The position numbers were made by a program, and so were the translations under genes. Source: Anodontia alba (taxonomy: Eukaryota > Mollusca > Bivalvia > Lucinida > Lucinidae). Taken from it: DNA of 64,000 nucleotides. This document shows positions 35,791 to 48,300 of the stretch, piece by piece. The stretch spans positions 25,331,948-25,395,947 of the forward strand of contig OZ024831.1 in NCBI GenBank assembly GCA_964016985.1. The letters run 5' to 3'. Positions within the stretch are counted from its first letter, which is position 1; every line of letters begins with the position of its first letter. Under the pieces are notes generated by a model. That model was not told where the DNA came from, made no database searches, and was given only the letters and a program-made list of their open reading frames with translations.

Positions 35791-35884
35791 ATGATGGCTT
35801 CCAGCAATGTTGTTAGAGCGAGATTGCGAACACTTTGGCGAAGATTTGAAGACTACTGGCGAATTTGGCAGTTGCAGCGCAATG
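35791..35884 (+). CDS. MRPL32: MRPL32 coding exon 1 (targeting region)
   Basis: Reads MMASSNVVRARLRTLWRRFE then DYWRIWQLQRN plus one base of Gly. Donor g|gtagta. The phase exactly matches exon 2, and the position opposite PSMA2 matches the human gene order. The leader is poorly conserved, so this exon rests on phase, composition and synteny. Confidence 0.85.
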
Positions 35885-38800
35885 GTAGTAACACTTCAAA
35901 CCACAATCCTCTGCGTACATTTTCTAAGATTCCGGGATAAGGCCCATAACGAGTTACGGGCAACTCGGCCCAAAGACAAGTCGGCCCGGGATAACTCGGC
36001 CCGTCGTGAATCAGAGTCGTTTCGCCAAAACCCACTTCCTCCCCTAGACGATTCGGCAACATCCTGTTATTTGAGTCGTGATCAAATAAATTTTAGGCTT
36101 TAATGTGAGATCGTATTCTCCACCATGAATATATTCTGCACAATATTTTTTTTTTATCTTGCATTTATTCAAGGTAAGGTAGTATACTCTCTTCATGTAT
36201 TTTCGCGTTAAATTCAATATCACAAACTGATTTCTCCATGAAAATAAATGGCAGAGCCACCTACCTACTGGATGTTTTAGATACAAAGTCACGCTTTAGT
36301 GGGCAAGGTTCGTTTTCAGAAATACAGTTGTTTTGTGATTTACGCTTAGAAAAGAAATATATTGACCAAGGGGATACCAGTCCTTAATGACATTTACATC
36401 TTTATTTATTAAGTTGACTTTTACAGCTAAGAATAACATTTTTTTATGAAAATATCAAATCTAAGGCATTGAGACTTTGTTTTGAAAATGGCCAAAATTT
36501 GCAAGGATCACATGATAATTTCACGCCGAAAATTTAATTAACGAGAAGTCACTTGACTTTTGGTTCAAAACAGTGGCAGTATGGTTGGCATGTTTACACA
36601 AATGCTTTCACAAAACAAATCCACTGAACTGCATTATTTGTACGGAAAATAAATGCTCAGATAATAATTTAGATGATTTCAGGATCATTTTCAGCATTTG
36701 TCTCTGTAAGTAGTTATGATGAAACGTTTTACCATTAGTAACGCGAAAATACATGAACCAGGCTGACTGGGATTATTCTGTGGGATTCACTTCACTTGTG
36801 AGATCTAGATACTAGTCTTTGCAATCATTGGTCCTGGTGAATGAATGTCTATTGATGTATCACCAGTAAAATATTCTGGATTCTGATTCTGGAAGCAAAC
36901 TATCAATGAAGGGACTATTTGTTGTATTGTAAGAGCAAAGGTATGATTTTATTCCGTAAATGTCACTACTGTCAAGATTATACGCGAGATTAAACAAAAT
37001 CTTTTTTTTTTTTCATGGATTATGTATAAACATGTCTAGAATAATTGTAAATAAAAATGAAACTTTCATCTTTTACCATCTCATTAGTCAGTATTGTGTG
37101 GTATATGAACAGAGACACAGTAAGCTGCTTAGTTTCTTATTTTACACAAATAAGAACAGCAAGTTAATAGAGGTGAAACCATTCACCGAATTTGCAGTGC
37201 ATCGCGGTTCAGTAGTCATGATTCAGTTCATGATTCTTTTTCTCTGAGTTTAGATATGGTTTGATTTATTCGTGTAAACAGTAGTTGTCAATTAGCTGCC
37301 AATTAGATCGGTAGTTACAGCATGCAAAAGAAATATTTTGCTTCATTCAGATCAATATAGGATAGTTGTACAGCTGTATGACTACTTTAGGCAAGTATTT
37401 AATGACTGTTACCAACAAAAGCGTACCTATTACCATAAAATCTACTTGTCATTAGTTTTTGCAGCTTCCCAAAACTGATTAATTATTCAGTCAGTAAACA
37501 TTGTTATGAATATTAAAAGCACTCAAAACATGCAAGATGTTGTCAAACACTCTTTCATAGAGTTTTCTATCTTTCTTGCCATTTTGCAATAGCGATTTTC
37601 TATAAAGTCAATAAATCTGGCTCGCATTGAATGAAAGGAACAGCATCCTGGACAGAACCCATTTTCGAACATTGTATATAGATCTAGGAAGCTTTAGTAC
37701 TTGTTATTGGATGCTTATATTATGTTCTGTTCAATGAAGAAAACATAATGGAATAAACTTTTCTAGTGTTGGGAATCAGAGAGGAAAATCACAGTCGATT
37801 ATCCGAAAACTAAAACTGGTTGATTATCAATTATACAATCGGATATCCCATAACTGGCATCAAATAATAAATCGTTATATGTGTGCTTTATGTTTCTGTA
37901 TTACTTAAACTGCAACAGCATATAATAGCATAACTAGGGTAATTTAAGTTATCACACAGTGGCGTAAATTCCCAAAATTCAGCATGAAATATCTTGTGAT
38001 GTAGATGATCTACATGCATGCAAATGTGATGTCAGTTATACCATGGTTCTGCACATGTACGTGCGATAATGCACTTGCTCACGCTCATGCATTATCCCAT
38101 CGTACATGCGCACAAATCATGGTATAACTAAGACATATAAATTGTTTCAAGACAAAGCAGATGTTGCAGCCATGTTTCTAGTCAATGAGTCTTTCATCAT
38201 ACTCTTAACCCTTGTCCTGCTGAATAAATTAAGATGCCACACCCATTTCTAATTTTCAGCCAATCAGAATACTTGATCCGGATTGTTGCTATAAATTCAC
38301 ATACTTCATGACAAACAGTGCAGATCAAGATCGGTTGGCTTCTTCAGAAGCCAACTGATCTGGATCTACACTGTTTGCAAAGGCAGGGTATATCCGGGTT
38401 CAGCAGGACAAGGGTTAATTTGTAGGTCTCATTATGTGACCTTTGGCCCATATTTCTAAAACTAGAATTTCAAATAATCAAAAGTGAAAAAAAATATTGA
38501 TAGTTGCCGATAGTGGGCCACATCTGATTAGTTTTAGATTATTTTGATTAATTGGCACAACACTAAACTTTTCACATTATGGACAAATATGATATTAAGA
38601 CTGTGAACCATTTCAAACAAACTTTGAAGTATGGTGAACACCTCAGTTGACCACCATAGTATAATCTTCATGCAGTTACTGATTATCTCAAGTCTGAAAA
38701 GGGTATCACAATACATATCATATCGTGAAGCAAGTATTGCAATACGTATCTTATCATGGGGTGAATGTATCTTGCAGCCCTAGCAGATAATTTGCAATTT

Positions 38801-39283
38801 ATGCAGTAAGTCCCAATATCTTCCGAGTATTTTTTGTTTACAGCGCAAAAGACGACAGTATCACCATTTTGTGCAGTCACTCAACCTAATGCTTGCTTTT
38901 GCTGTATGAATGCTTATGCAAGAGACTGTTAGTTGTCGGAGTCTGTTTTGACCAATCAAATCACAGATATCTGAGCAGTGTGACATCTGACAGGTAACTT
39001 AGGTATCACACAAAAACACTACTGATATACTAATGAAGAACACATTCCAGTATATCTCTATTCTTGAAAACATTCTAACTTACTTTCTAAGTGGTGTTTA
39101 AATTTATTGTTTTAATCAAAGACATTGTTTACCTCCATTTTGTGTCAGCAGAAGAAAAAAAAAAGGTTGTGGCAGACCTTTTATAAGGGCTATTTATCGC
39201 TCATTTTCCTGCAGATTTTGCCAGTGCAGTGATAACGCCCATGATTGAAGATCCCGAGTTCAAATTACAGCAGGGACATACTA

Positions 39284-39314
<31 letters not shown>

Positions 39315-42300
39315 TTTCTTCTTTATTATCATTTATTACTTCTATTACTATTGTTGTTATTGTTGTTTATTATTGTTTTTGTTTTTTTTCTTTTTCATTC
39401 CACAGATTTTAAGTCTTTTTTGACCTCCTATAACCTGACGATCCTAAGATTTTGGACAAACAGTCCACAGCAGAGAGTGCAAGATCAGATCAGGAACGGA
39501 CAACCATCCCTACACAGCTAAATGATTCAAGCACTTCTTCAAATATTAGGAAAATCCCATTGTCATGTAGTTTGATGTGTGCACTGACGTAATAAATAAA
39601 CTCAGTTTTACTCATTTAGTAAAATTCTTTGCTTAAATATTTTCCTATTAAGCATGCTTAATCAGTTTTACTGATTTCTTTAAGAAAGTGATCTTAAACA
39701 CTCAAATGGCAAAAAATAATCTGGGGCACTGCATTTGCAAACATTGTAGACCCAGATCAGATGATGCAGAAAGTAAAAAAAATTAAGGAACTTTTGAAAA
39801 ACTTACAACAAATTTGAAATTTATCTGTTCAAAGGCCTTAGGGACTTGTGGGACATTGGAAAACAGTGTAAAACCAGAGCTGAGAGCTGCAGAATGCACT
39901 GTCTGATCAGGGTAAATACTGTATGCCAAAGTACAGGAACTTTTGTAAACTTACAATGAATAAAACAAACTTGACATCCCTTAACTTTCAAATGGATCTA
40001 TACAAAGACATTTTTAGGAAGCTTATGAAAAACAGTGTAGACTCTGATCGGACACTTCTGAATGCGGCATCATTGCTTATTCTGATTGTCCCTCTGATTG
40101 GAAATCTAAAAAGGGGCAGCATGGTCGCCATCTTGAAAATCTATTTTTTCCTTTCTTCTCCTGAACCGAAAAGCCAATTGACTTAAAAAACAGTAGAAAG
40201 CATCGGGGTGTCTTATAGATCAAAAATAGCTAAAATCGTTCCGATCAGAAATCCTTGAAAATCTGTTCTTGGGGTCTTCTCCTGAACCGAAAAGCCAATT
40301 TTCTTTAAATTTGATAGGAAGTGTCGGGATGACTTATAGATCAAAAAATAGAGAAAATCATTCAGATCGGAAATCCTAGATGGCTGCCATGACCACCATC
40401 TTAAAAATCAATTTTGAACATCTTCTATTGAACCTAAAGGCGAACTGACTCGAAACTTACTAGGAAATATTGGGGCTGCTTGTTAGGTCACCTGAGCACG
40501 AAGTGCTTATGGTGAGCTATTGTGGTCAGTCAATGTCCATCGTCCGTCGTGCGTTGTCCCTTGTCATGTGGTGTCAACAATTGCTTTAAAAGCCTAGTCC
40601 TCCTACACCCCCGGGCCAATTGACTCGATACTTGGTGGGAAGCATCGGCGTGACTTGTAGATCAAAAATAGCTAAAACAGTTCCGATTGGAAGTCCAAGA
40701 TGGCCGCCATGGTCGCTATCTTGAAAATCTATTTTTCACATCTTCTCCTGAACCGAAAGGCCAATTGACTCCGAACTTGCAAGGAAGCATCGGGGTGACA
40801 TGTAGATAAAAAAATAGCTAAAATCGTGCTGATCAGAAATCCAAGATGGCAGCCATCTTGACAGTCTATTTATCGCTTCTTCTCTTGAACCCAAAGGCCA
40901 ATTAACTCCAAACTTGCTAGGAAGCATCCGGGTAACTTTTAGATAGAAAAATAGCTAAAATTGTGCCGATCCGAAATCCAAGATGGCTGCCATGGCAGCC
41001 ATCTTGAAAATCTATTGTTTGCTTCTTCTCCTGAACCGAAAGGCCACTTGACTCCAAAACTTGCCAGGAAGCATTGGGGTGATGTGTAGATCAAAAATAG
41101 CTAAAATCATGCCCATCGTAAATCCAAGATGGCCACCATGGCAGCTATCTAAAAAATCTTTTTTTTTGCTTCTTCTCCTGAACCGAAAGGCCAGTTCACT
41201 CCAAACTTGCTAGGAAGCATCGATGTGACTTGTAGATCAAAAATAGGTAAAATTGTGGCGATCGTAAATCCAAGATGGCGGCCATCTTGAAAATCTATTT
41301 TTGCTTCTTCTCCTAACCCCAAATGCCAATTGACTCAAAACTTGGTAGGAAGTATCGGGGTGACTTGTAGATCAAAAGTAGCTAAAATCGTTCCAATCGG
41401 AAATTCAAGATGGCCACCATGGCCGCCACCTTGAAATCTATTTTTGGCTTCTTCTCCTGAGTCCAAAGGCCAATTGACTCCAAACTTGGTTAGAAGCATC
41501 AGGGTGACTTGTAGATTAAAAGTAGCTAAAATCATGCTGATCGGAAATCCAAGATGGCCGCCATGGTGACCATCTTGAAAATCTTTTTTTCGCTTCTTCT
41601 CCTAAACCCAAAAGCCAATTGACTTGAAACTTGGTAGGAAGCATCGGGGTGACTTATAGATTGAAATTGGCTAAAATTGTTCCAATTTGAAATCCACTTC
41701 TTCTCCTGAACCGAAAGACTTATTGACTTTAAACTAGGTAAGAAGCATCAGGATGACCTGTAGATCAAAAATAGCTAAAATCATCCCTATCAGAAATCCA
41801 AGATGGCCACCATGACAGCCATCTTGAAAATCTATTTTTCGCTTCTTCTCCTGAACTGAAAGGCCATTTGACTCGAAACTTAGTAGGAAGCATTCGGGTG
41901 ACTTGTAGATCTAAAACAGCTTAAATTGTTTGGTTCGGAAATCCAAGATGGCCGTCATGGCGGCCATCTTGAAACTCTTTTTTTCGCTTGTTTTCCTGAA
42001 CCAAAGGGCCAGTTGATTTGAAAATTGGAAGGAAGGATCAGGATGACTTGTAGATATAAAAATAGCTAAAATTGTTCCGATCGGAAATCCAAGATGGCAG
42101 CCATCTTGAAAATCTATTTTTCACTTCTTCTTCTGAACTGAAAGGCCAATTGACTCAAAACTTGGTAGGAAGCATCGGGGTGACTTGTAGATCAAAAACA
42201 GCTCAAATAGTTGTGATAGGAAATCCCAATTGCGGCTATGGTGGCCATCATGAAATCTTGTTTTGAACTTTTTCTCCTGAACTGAAAGGGCAATTGACTC

Positions 42301-45300
42301 AAAGTTCATTGGAAGTATAGAGGTGACTTGTAGATCAACAGTAGCTAAAATCATTCTGAATGGAAATCCAAGATAGCTGCCATCTTGTTTATTAATATTA
42401 TATTATATTTTCCTGCCACTGTGCTGTTTACATGTATAAAATCTTGATTCTTCAGAAATCACTTAGCCAATTGCCTCCAAATTTCACATTGATTCTACTG
42501 TTGAAATGTGATTGAGAGTTTGTTCAAATGATCATGCTCCATTGACTGTCATCCCATATATAATATTCTTCTTCAAAATTAAGAACTGCTTAAAGGATGA
42601 TCTTTTAATTAGTTGCAATGACAGGATTGGAAAAATGTTGCATAACATCTGCATATCTGCAGTGGCTATGTCACTCAGGTGAGCGACCCGTGGCCCGTGG
42701 GCCTCTTGTAGATTAAAAATAGCTAAAATGGTTCTGATCCAAAACTAAGATGGCTGCCATGGCCACCATCTTGGAAATCAATTTTGCACTTCTTCTCTTA
42801 AACCAAAAGGCCAGTTGACTTGAAACTTGGTAGGAAGTATCAGGGCAACTTGTAGATAAGAAATAGCTAAAATCGTTCTAATTGGAAATCTAAAATGACC
42901 GCCCTGGTGGCCATCTTGAAAATCTATTTTGAACTTCTCCTGAGCCAAAAGGCCATTTGACTTGAAACTTGCTAAGAAATATCAGGGGAATTGTAGATCA
43001 AAAATAGCTAAAATTGTTCCAATCAGAAATCCAAGATGGCCGCCTTGACCGCTATCTTGAAAATCAATTATGAACTTCTCTCCTGAACCCCAAATGCAAA
43101 TTGGCTCGAAACTTGGCAGGAAGTATCAGAGCAACTTGTTAATAAAGAATTGCTAAAATTGTTCTGGTCAGAAATCCAAGATGACTCCCCACCTCTGCCA
43201 TCTTGAAAATCTATTTTGAACTACTCTTGAACCCAAAAGCCAATTAATTGAAACTTGGTTGGAAATACCAGGGCGACTTGTTGATAAAAATAATGAAAAC
43301 CTTTCTAATGCAGAACCCAAAATGGCTGCCATGGCCACCATCTTGAAAGTTTAGTTTTTAGCTCGCCTGTACGAAGTACAAGGAGAGCTATTGTAGTCAC
43401 CCCGGTCGTCCACGTTTGCGTTTGCGTTCCCGTTCCCGTCACACTGTGTTAAAGTTTTTCAAATGCTTATATCTCAACAGTCACTCCTCACAGAGGCATC
43501 AAATTTGGAACTTAGGTACCTTGGAGGGTCTTCTGAGATTCCAAGAGAATAAACCCCTGGGTTCATGCCCCTGGGTGGGGCTAGGGGTCAGAATCTAGGA
43601 CACCTTTGTAATACTGTGTTAAAGTTTTTCAAATTCTTATATCTTGACTTTCACTCCTCATAGAGCATTCATATTTAGAATTTGGGTACCTGGACGAGTC
43701 TTCTGAGATTCCAAAAGAACATACCCCTGGGTTCATACCTCAGGGTGGGCCTTGGGGTGGGGCTAGGGGTCAAAATCTAGGACACATTTGTAAAATCTTA
43801 TATGCCTACAGGTTGTAGACACAACTGGTTATACATCAGCTAACTATGTGACATCAGTTTTTGTGTAAGAGAGTGAAGGTCATGGTGACCTACATTTTAC
43901 GGTCAAGGTCACCTAGATTTCACGGTCCAGTGATTTTGCCTTATATCTTGAATACTATTTGTTGGATAAATGTCACACCTGGGATATTACTTCCATGTGA
44001 CCCAATGAATGACCACTTACTATATCTAGGTCATTGTGACCTATATTTCATGGTTCAGTGATTTTGCCTTATATCTTGAATACTTTTTGTTGGTTAAATG
44101 TCACACCTGGGATATTACTTCCATGTGACCCAATGAATGACCACTTACTATATCTAGGTCATTGTGACCTATATTTCATGGTTCAGTGATTTTGCCTTAT
44201 ATCTTGAATACTATTTGTTGGATAAATGTCACACCTGGGATATTAGTTCCATGTGACCCAATGAATGACCACTTACTATATCTAGGCCATTGTGACCAAT
44301 ATTTCATGGTTCAGTGATTTTGCCTTATATCTTGAATACTATTTGTTGGATAAATGTCACACCTGGGATATTAGTTCCATGTGACCCAATGAATGACCAC
44401 TTACTATATCTAGGTCATTGTGACCTATATTTCATGGTTCAGTGATTTTGCCTTATATCTTGAATACTATTTGTTGGATAAATGTCACACCTGGGATATT
44501 AGTTCCATGTGACCCAATGAATGACCACTTACTATATCTAGGTCATTGTGACCTATATTTCATGGTTCAGTGATTTTGCCTTATATCTTGAATACTATTT
44601 GTTGGATAAATGTCACACCTGGGATATTAGTTCCTTGTGACCCGATTATTGACGTCAAAATATATCTCTGTTGGTGTGACCTATATTTCATGGTTCAGTG
44701 ATTTTGCCTTATATCTTGAATATTTGTTAGATAAATGTCACACCTGGGATATTAGTTCCATGTGACCCAATGAATGACCACTTACTATATCTAGGTCATT
44801 GTGACCTATATTTCATGCTTCAGTGATTTTGCCTTTTATTTTTATTACTATTTCATGGAGAATTGTCATACCTGGATTATTATATCTAAGTGACAAAATG
44901 ATTTACATACAAATACATCTAGGTCAGTGTGACATATATTATATGGCTTAATGATAAAAATGTTACAATATAAAATGTACCCAGCAGGCGAGCTCGCTGT
45001 CCTCCGACAGCTCTTGTTACATCTTCTCCTGAATCAAAAGGACTGGTTAACCGCTTAGAGGACTAAGCCTGCCCAGTAACATGTGGTTAGGTAAACTGAC
45101 CGCGCTCGACATGACCCCATTGGGTTGACTGGGCCGTAAAACCTCAACACAAACAAAATTTGACTCGAAACTTGGTTGGAAGTATGGTGATGACTTGTAC
45201 ATGTAGATAAAAAATTGCTAAAAGTGTTCTGATCCAAAATCCAAGTTGGCCACATCTTGAAAATCTATTTTGAACCTTCTCCTGAATGGAAATGCCAGAT

Positions 45301-48300
45301 GACTCGAAACATGGTAGAAAGTATCAAGGCGACTTGTAGATCAAAAATAGCTAAAGTAGTTCCAATAGAAAATCCAGGATGGCTGCCGTGTCCTCAGTCT
45401 TGAAAATTATTTTGAACTTCTTCTCCAGAACTGAAATGCCATTTGACTCAAAACCTGCTAGAAAATATCAGGGTTACTTGAGAGATCAAACATAGCTAAA
45501 CTCGTTGCAATCTGAAATCCAAGATGGCCACTATAACCACCATCTTGAAAAGCTATTTTGAACTTCTTCCCCTGAACCAAAATGCCAATTGACTCTTGGT
45601 AGGAAGTATCGGGGCAATGTGTAGATAAAAAATATCTAAACTTGTTCAGATTGGAAATCCAAGATGGCCACCACCATCCCCATCTTGAAAATATATTTTG
45701 AACTCTGTTCCTGAAGGGAATGGCCAATTGACTTAAAACTTGGTAGGAAGTATTGAGGTAATGTGTAGATAAAAAAATTAAATATTTTAATCATTCCAGT
45801 AGGAAATCCAAGATGGCTGCCAGAGACGCTATCTTAAAAATATGTTCTCCTTAACCGAAATGCCAATTGTTTTGAAACTTTTGTTTCAAGTCCCACGGTG
45901 ACTGTTAGATTAAAAATAGCTAAAATAGTACAAATTAGAAATTCAAGATGGCCACCATGGTGGCCATCTTGAAAATCTATTTTGAACTTCTTCTCCTGAA
46001 CCAAAATGCCAGCTGACTTAAAACTTGGTAGGAAGTATTTGGGTGACTTGTAGATAAAAAATAGCTCAAAAGATTTCTAACAGAAATCGAAGTTGGCTGC
46101 CATGGCGGCCATCTTGAAACTCTGTTTTACACTTCTACTCAGGAACTGAAAGTCCAATTGACTGGAAACTTCATAAAAAGGATTATGGTGACTTGTCCAA
46201 TTGACTGGAAACTTCATAGAAGGGAGTGTGGTGACTTGAAGATCGAAATTAGCTAAAATTGTTCAGATTGGAAATCCAAGATGCCTGCCACAGCGACCAT
46301 CTTGAAAATCTATTTTGACCTTCTTCTTCTGAACCCAAAGGCTAATTGACATAACACTTGATTGGAAGTATCAGGGTGACTTGTAAATGAAAAGTAGCTT
46401 AAAATTGTTCTGATGGGAACTCTAAGATGGCATTTGGGCAAGTTGGTCCAGGTGAGCTATTTTTGGCCCTAAGGGCATCTTTTAATATGTACTGCACACA
46501 TGTATGTGGTGGAGATAAAAGATGTGTTTTAAATTAGGCCTGTTATGTATTGGTTGTGTCTTGGGTATCACCAGAGAGGCAGGGCAAGAGATAAGGGGAT
46601 ATTGGAGTAAATTTTAAAAATACCCTTCTGTTTTGAGCAAATACTCAATTATTTTCAAAAACCTTGGGTATTAATACCCAATTGATTTGACAGAGTACCC
46701 AATTATTTCCGAATTCACGGGTGAAAATTTAAGTTTCAAGGCCAGAAAATAACATGATTACTACTTTATATCATGACTACTGCACATAAAAGGTGTTTTT
46801 ATTCTTCATATGACAAATACATGTACTATCATAAGATTAAATGGGTATAATGAAATACCCTGTTTTAAATACCTAAACCAGGCTTTTCTGTGCTATTTCT
46901 TTCTGTTTTATAAGTTTTACCCAATGGATTTTCATTTTTTGTGGGGTATCTTTACTCAAACCAATAAATGAAAATATGATTTTACCCAACTGATTAGGGG
47001 GTGGTCGGGTGGTGCGAAGGTGTCATGTATCTTGCGTCAACGAGGAGTCCAACTGATATTTGCTTACAGTTGGACAAGGCCTGCTATCCTTGTAGCAGGT
47101 AAGGGTGGAGGGGGGATGTTTTTATTTCTTCTGTTTCTTCACTTTCATTCCTGTTCCTCTTTCTTCCCTGTCCCTCTCTTTCATCTCTTCAACTGTCTCT
47201 CCTATCTTTTTTCTCCCTTTCTCTGGGAGACGACACAAAATGACCCACAAGGGTTGAACTGTCGTTAAACCCCAACACAATCCAATTACCCAGTGGATTA
47301 AATTTTGATGGGGTTAAATACACAAATGCCCTCAAAATTATCTATGTATGAACTCTGGTACAGTAAAACCTATATCGAAATAAATCGTATATCTTTCCTT
47401 TGCTAGGGTAAGAAACTTTAAGTACAGTAAAACCTGTGTAAGAGAGCCACCTTTGAGACTGACTTTAAATAGTGGTAGATGTGGAAAAAGTTGTCTCTGT
47501 CTTGTCTTATAAAGGTACATATCATGTAAATTTGCAAGCAAAATTACATGACATGTACCTTTAAAAGACAACCACCTTTCCACATCAACCATTAAGGTCA
47601 GTTTCAAAGGTGGCTGTCTTACACAGGTTTTACTGTACTTAAAGTTTGCTTACCCTAGCATAGGAAAGATATACGATTTATTATTGCACCTGCTTGTAGC
47701 AGGGTGCGATATAGGCGTCCAATTTTCTGTCCGTCCGTCCGTCCGTCCGTCCGTCTGTCAACATTTATGTCGAAGTTCGACATTTATGTCAAAGTTAGTA
47801 TTCTAATCAACTACAAGACTAAACAACCATCAAACCTTGCGTGAAACATCTCCCTGACCTCCTGACTTTGGGACATAGGCGTCCGCTTTTCCTTTCGTCT
47901 GTCCGTTCGTCCGTCCAGCTGTCAACATTTATGTCGAAGTTCAACATTTATGTCAAAGTTAGTATTCTGATCAACTACAAGACTAAACAACCATCAAACC
48001 TTGTATGAAACATCTCCCTGACCTCCTGACTTTGCGACATAGGTGCCCGCTTTTCCATTTGTCTGTCCGTTCGTCTGTCTGTCTGTCTGTTAACAGTTCT
48101 GTTATGTCAAAGTTCGACATTTACGTCAAAGTTAATATTCTAATCAACTACAATTCTACAACAACCATCACACCTTGCATGACACATCTCCCTGACCTCC
48201 AGACTTGGCAGGTACATTGACCCAGTGACCTTGACCTATATTTTGCACTCCATTGACTTTGACATAATTTACGTTGACATTCCAGATCTTCTCAACTATA

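Larger units (their letters stand above)
40060..46483. repeat. Satellite-type array, unit about 150 bp (CCAAGATGGCCGCCATC), with nested insertions
   Basis: Each unit has CTTCTCCTGAACCGAAAGG, CCAATTGACTC, a GTGACTTGTAGATCAAAAATA segment and AATCCAAGATGGCCGCCAT. The outer array (40060-40486, 42710-43357, 45019-46450) ends in CAGGTGAGCTA, stem GCCC/GGGC, ATCTTTT at 46449-46483. It is interrupted by an element at 40487-42709, another at 43358-45018, and a SINE piece at 45044-45158. It fills much of MRPL32 intron 1. Confidence 0.8.

Noticed and set aside
35807..36103. 98-codon open frame overlapping MRPL32 exon 1
   Set aside because: It is out of phase with the MRPL32 leader, crosses the exon 1 donor, and has no recognisable similarity.
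36960..37247. 95-codon open frame in MRPL32 intron 1
   Set aside because: AT-rich composition, no recognised domain and no splice-compatible partner; consistent with chance.
43915..44830. CRISPR-like regular repeats
   Set aside because: The roughly 127-bp units are contiguous tandem copies without unique spacers, in an animal intron.
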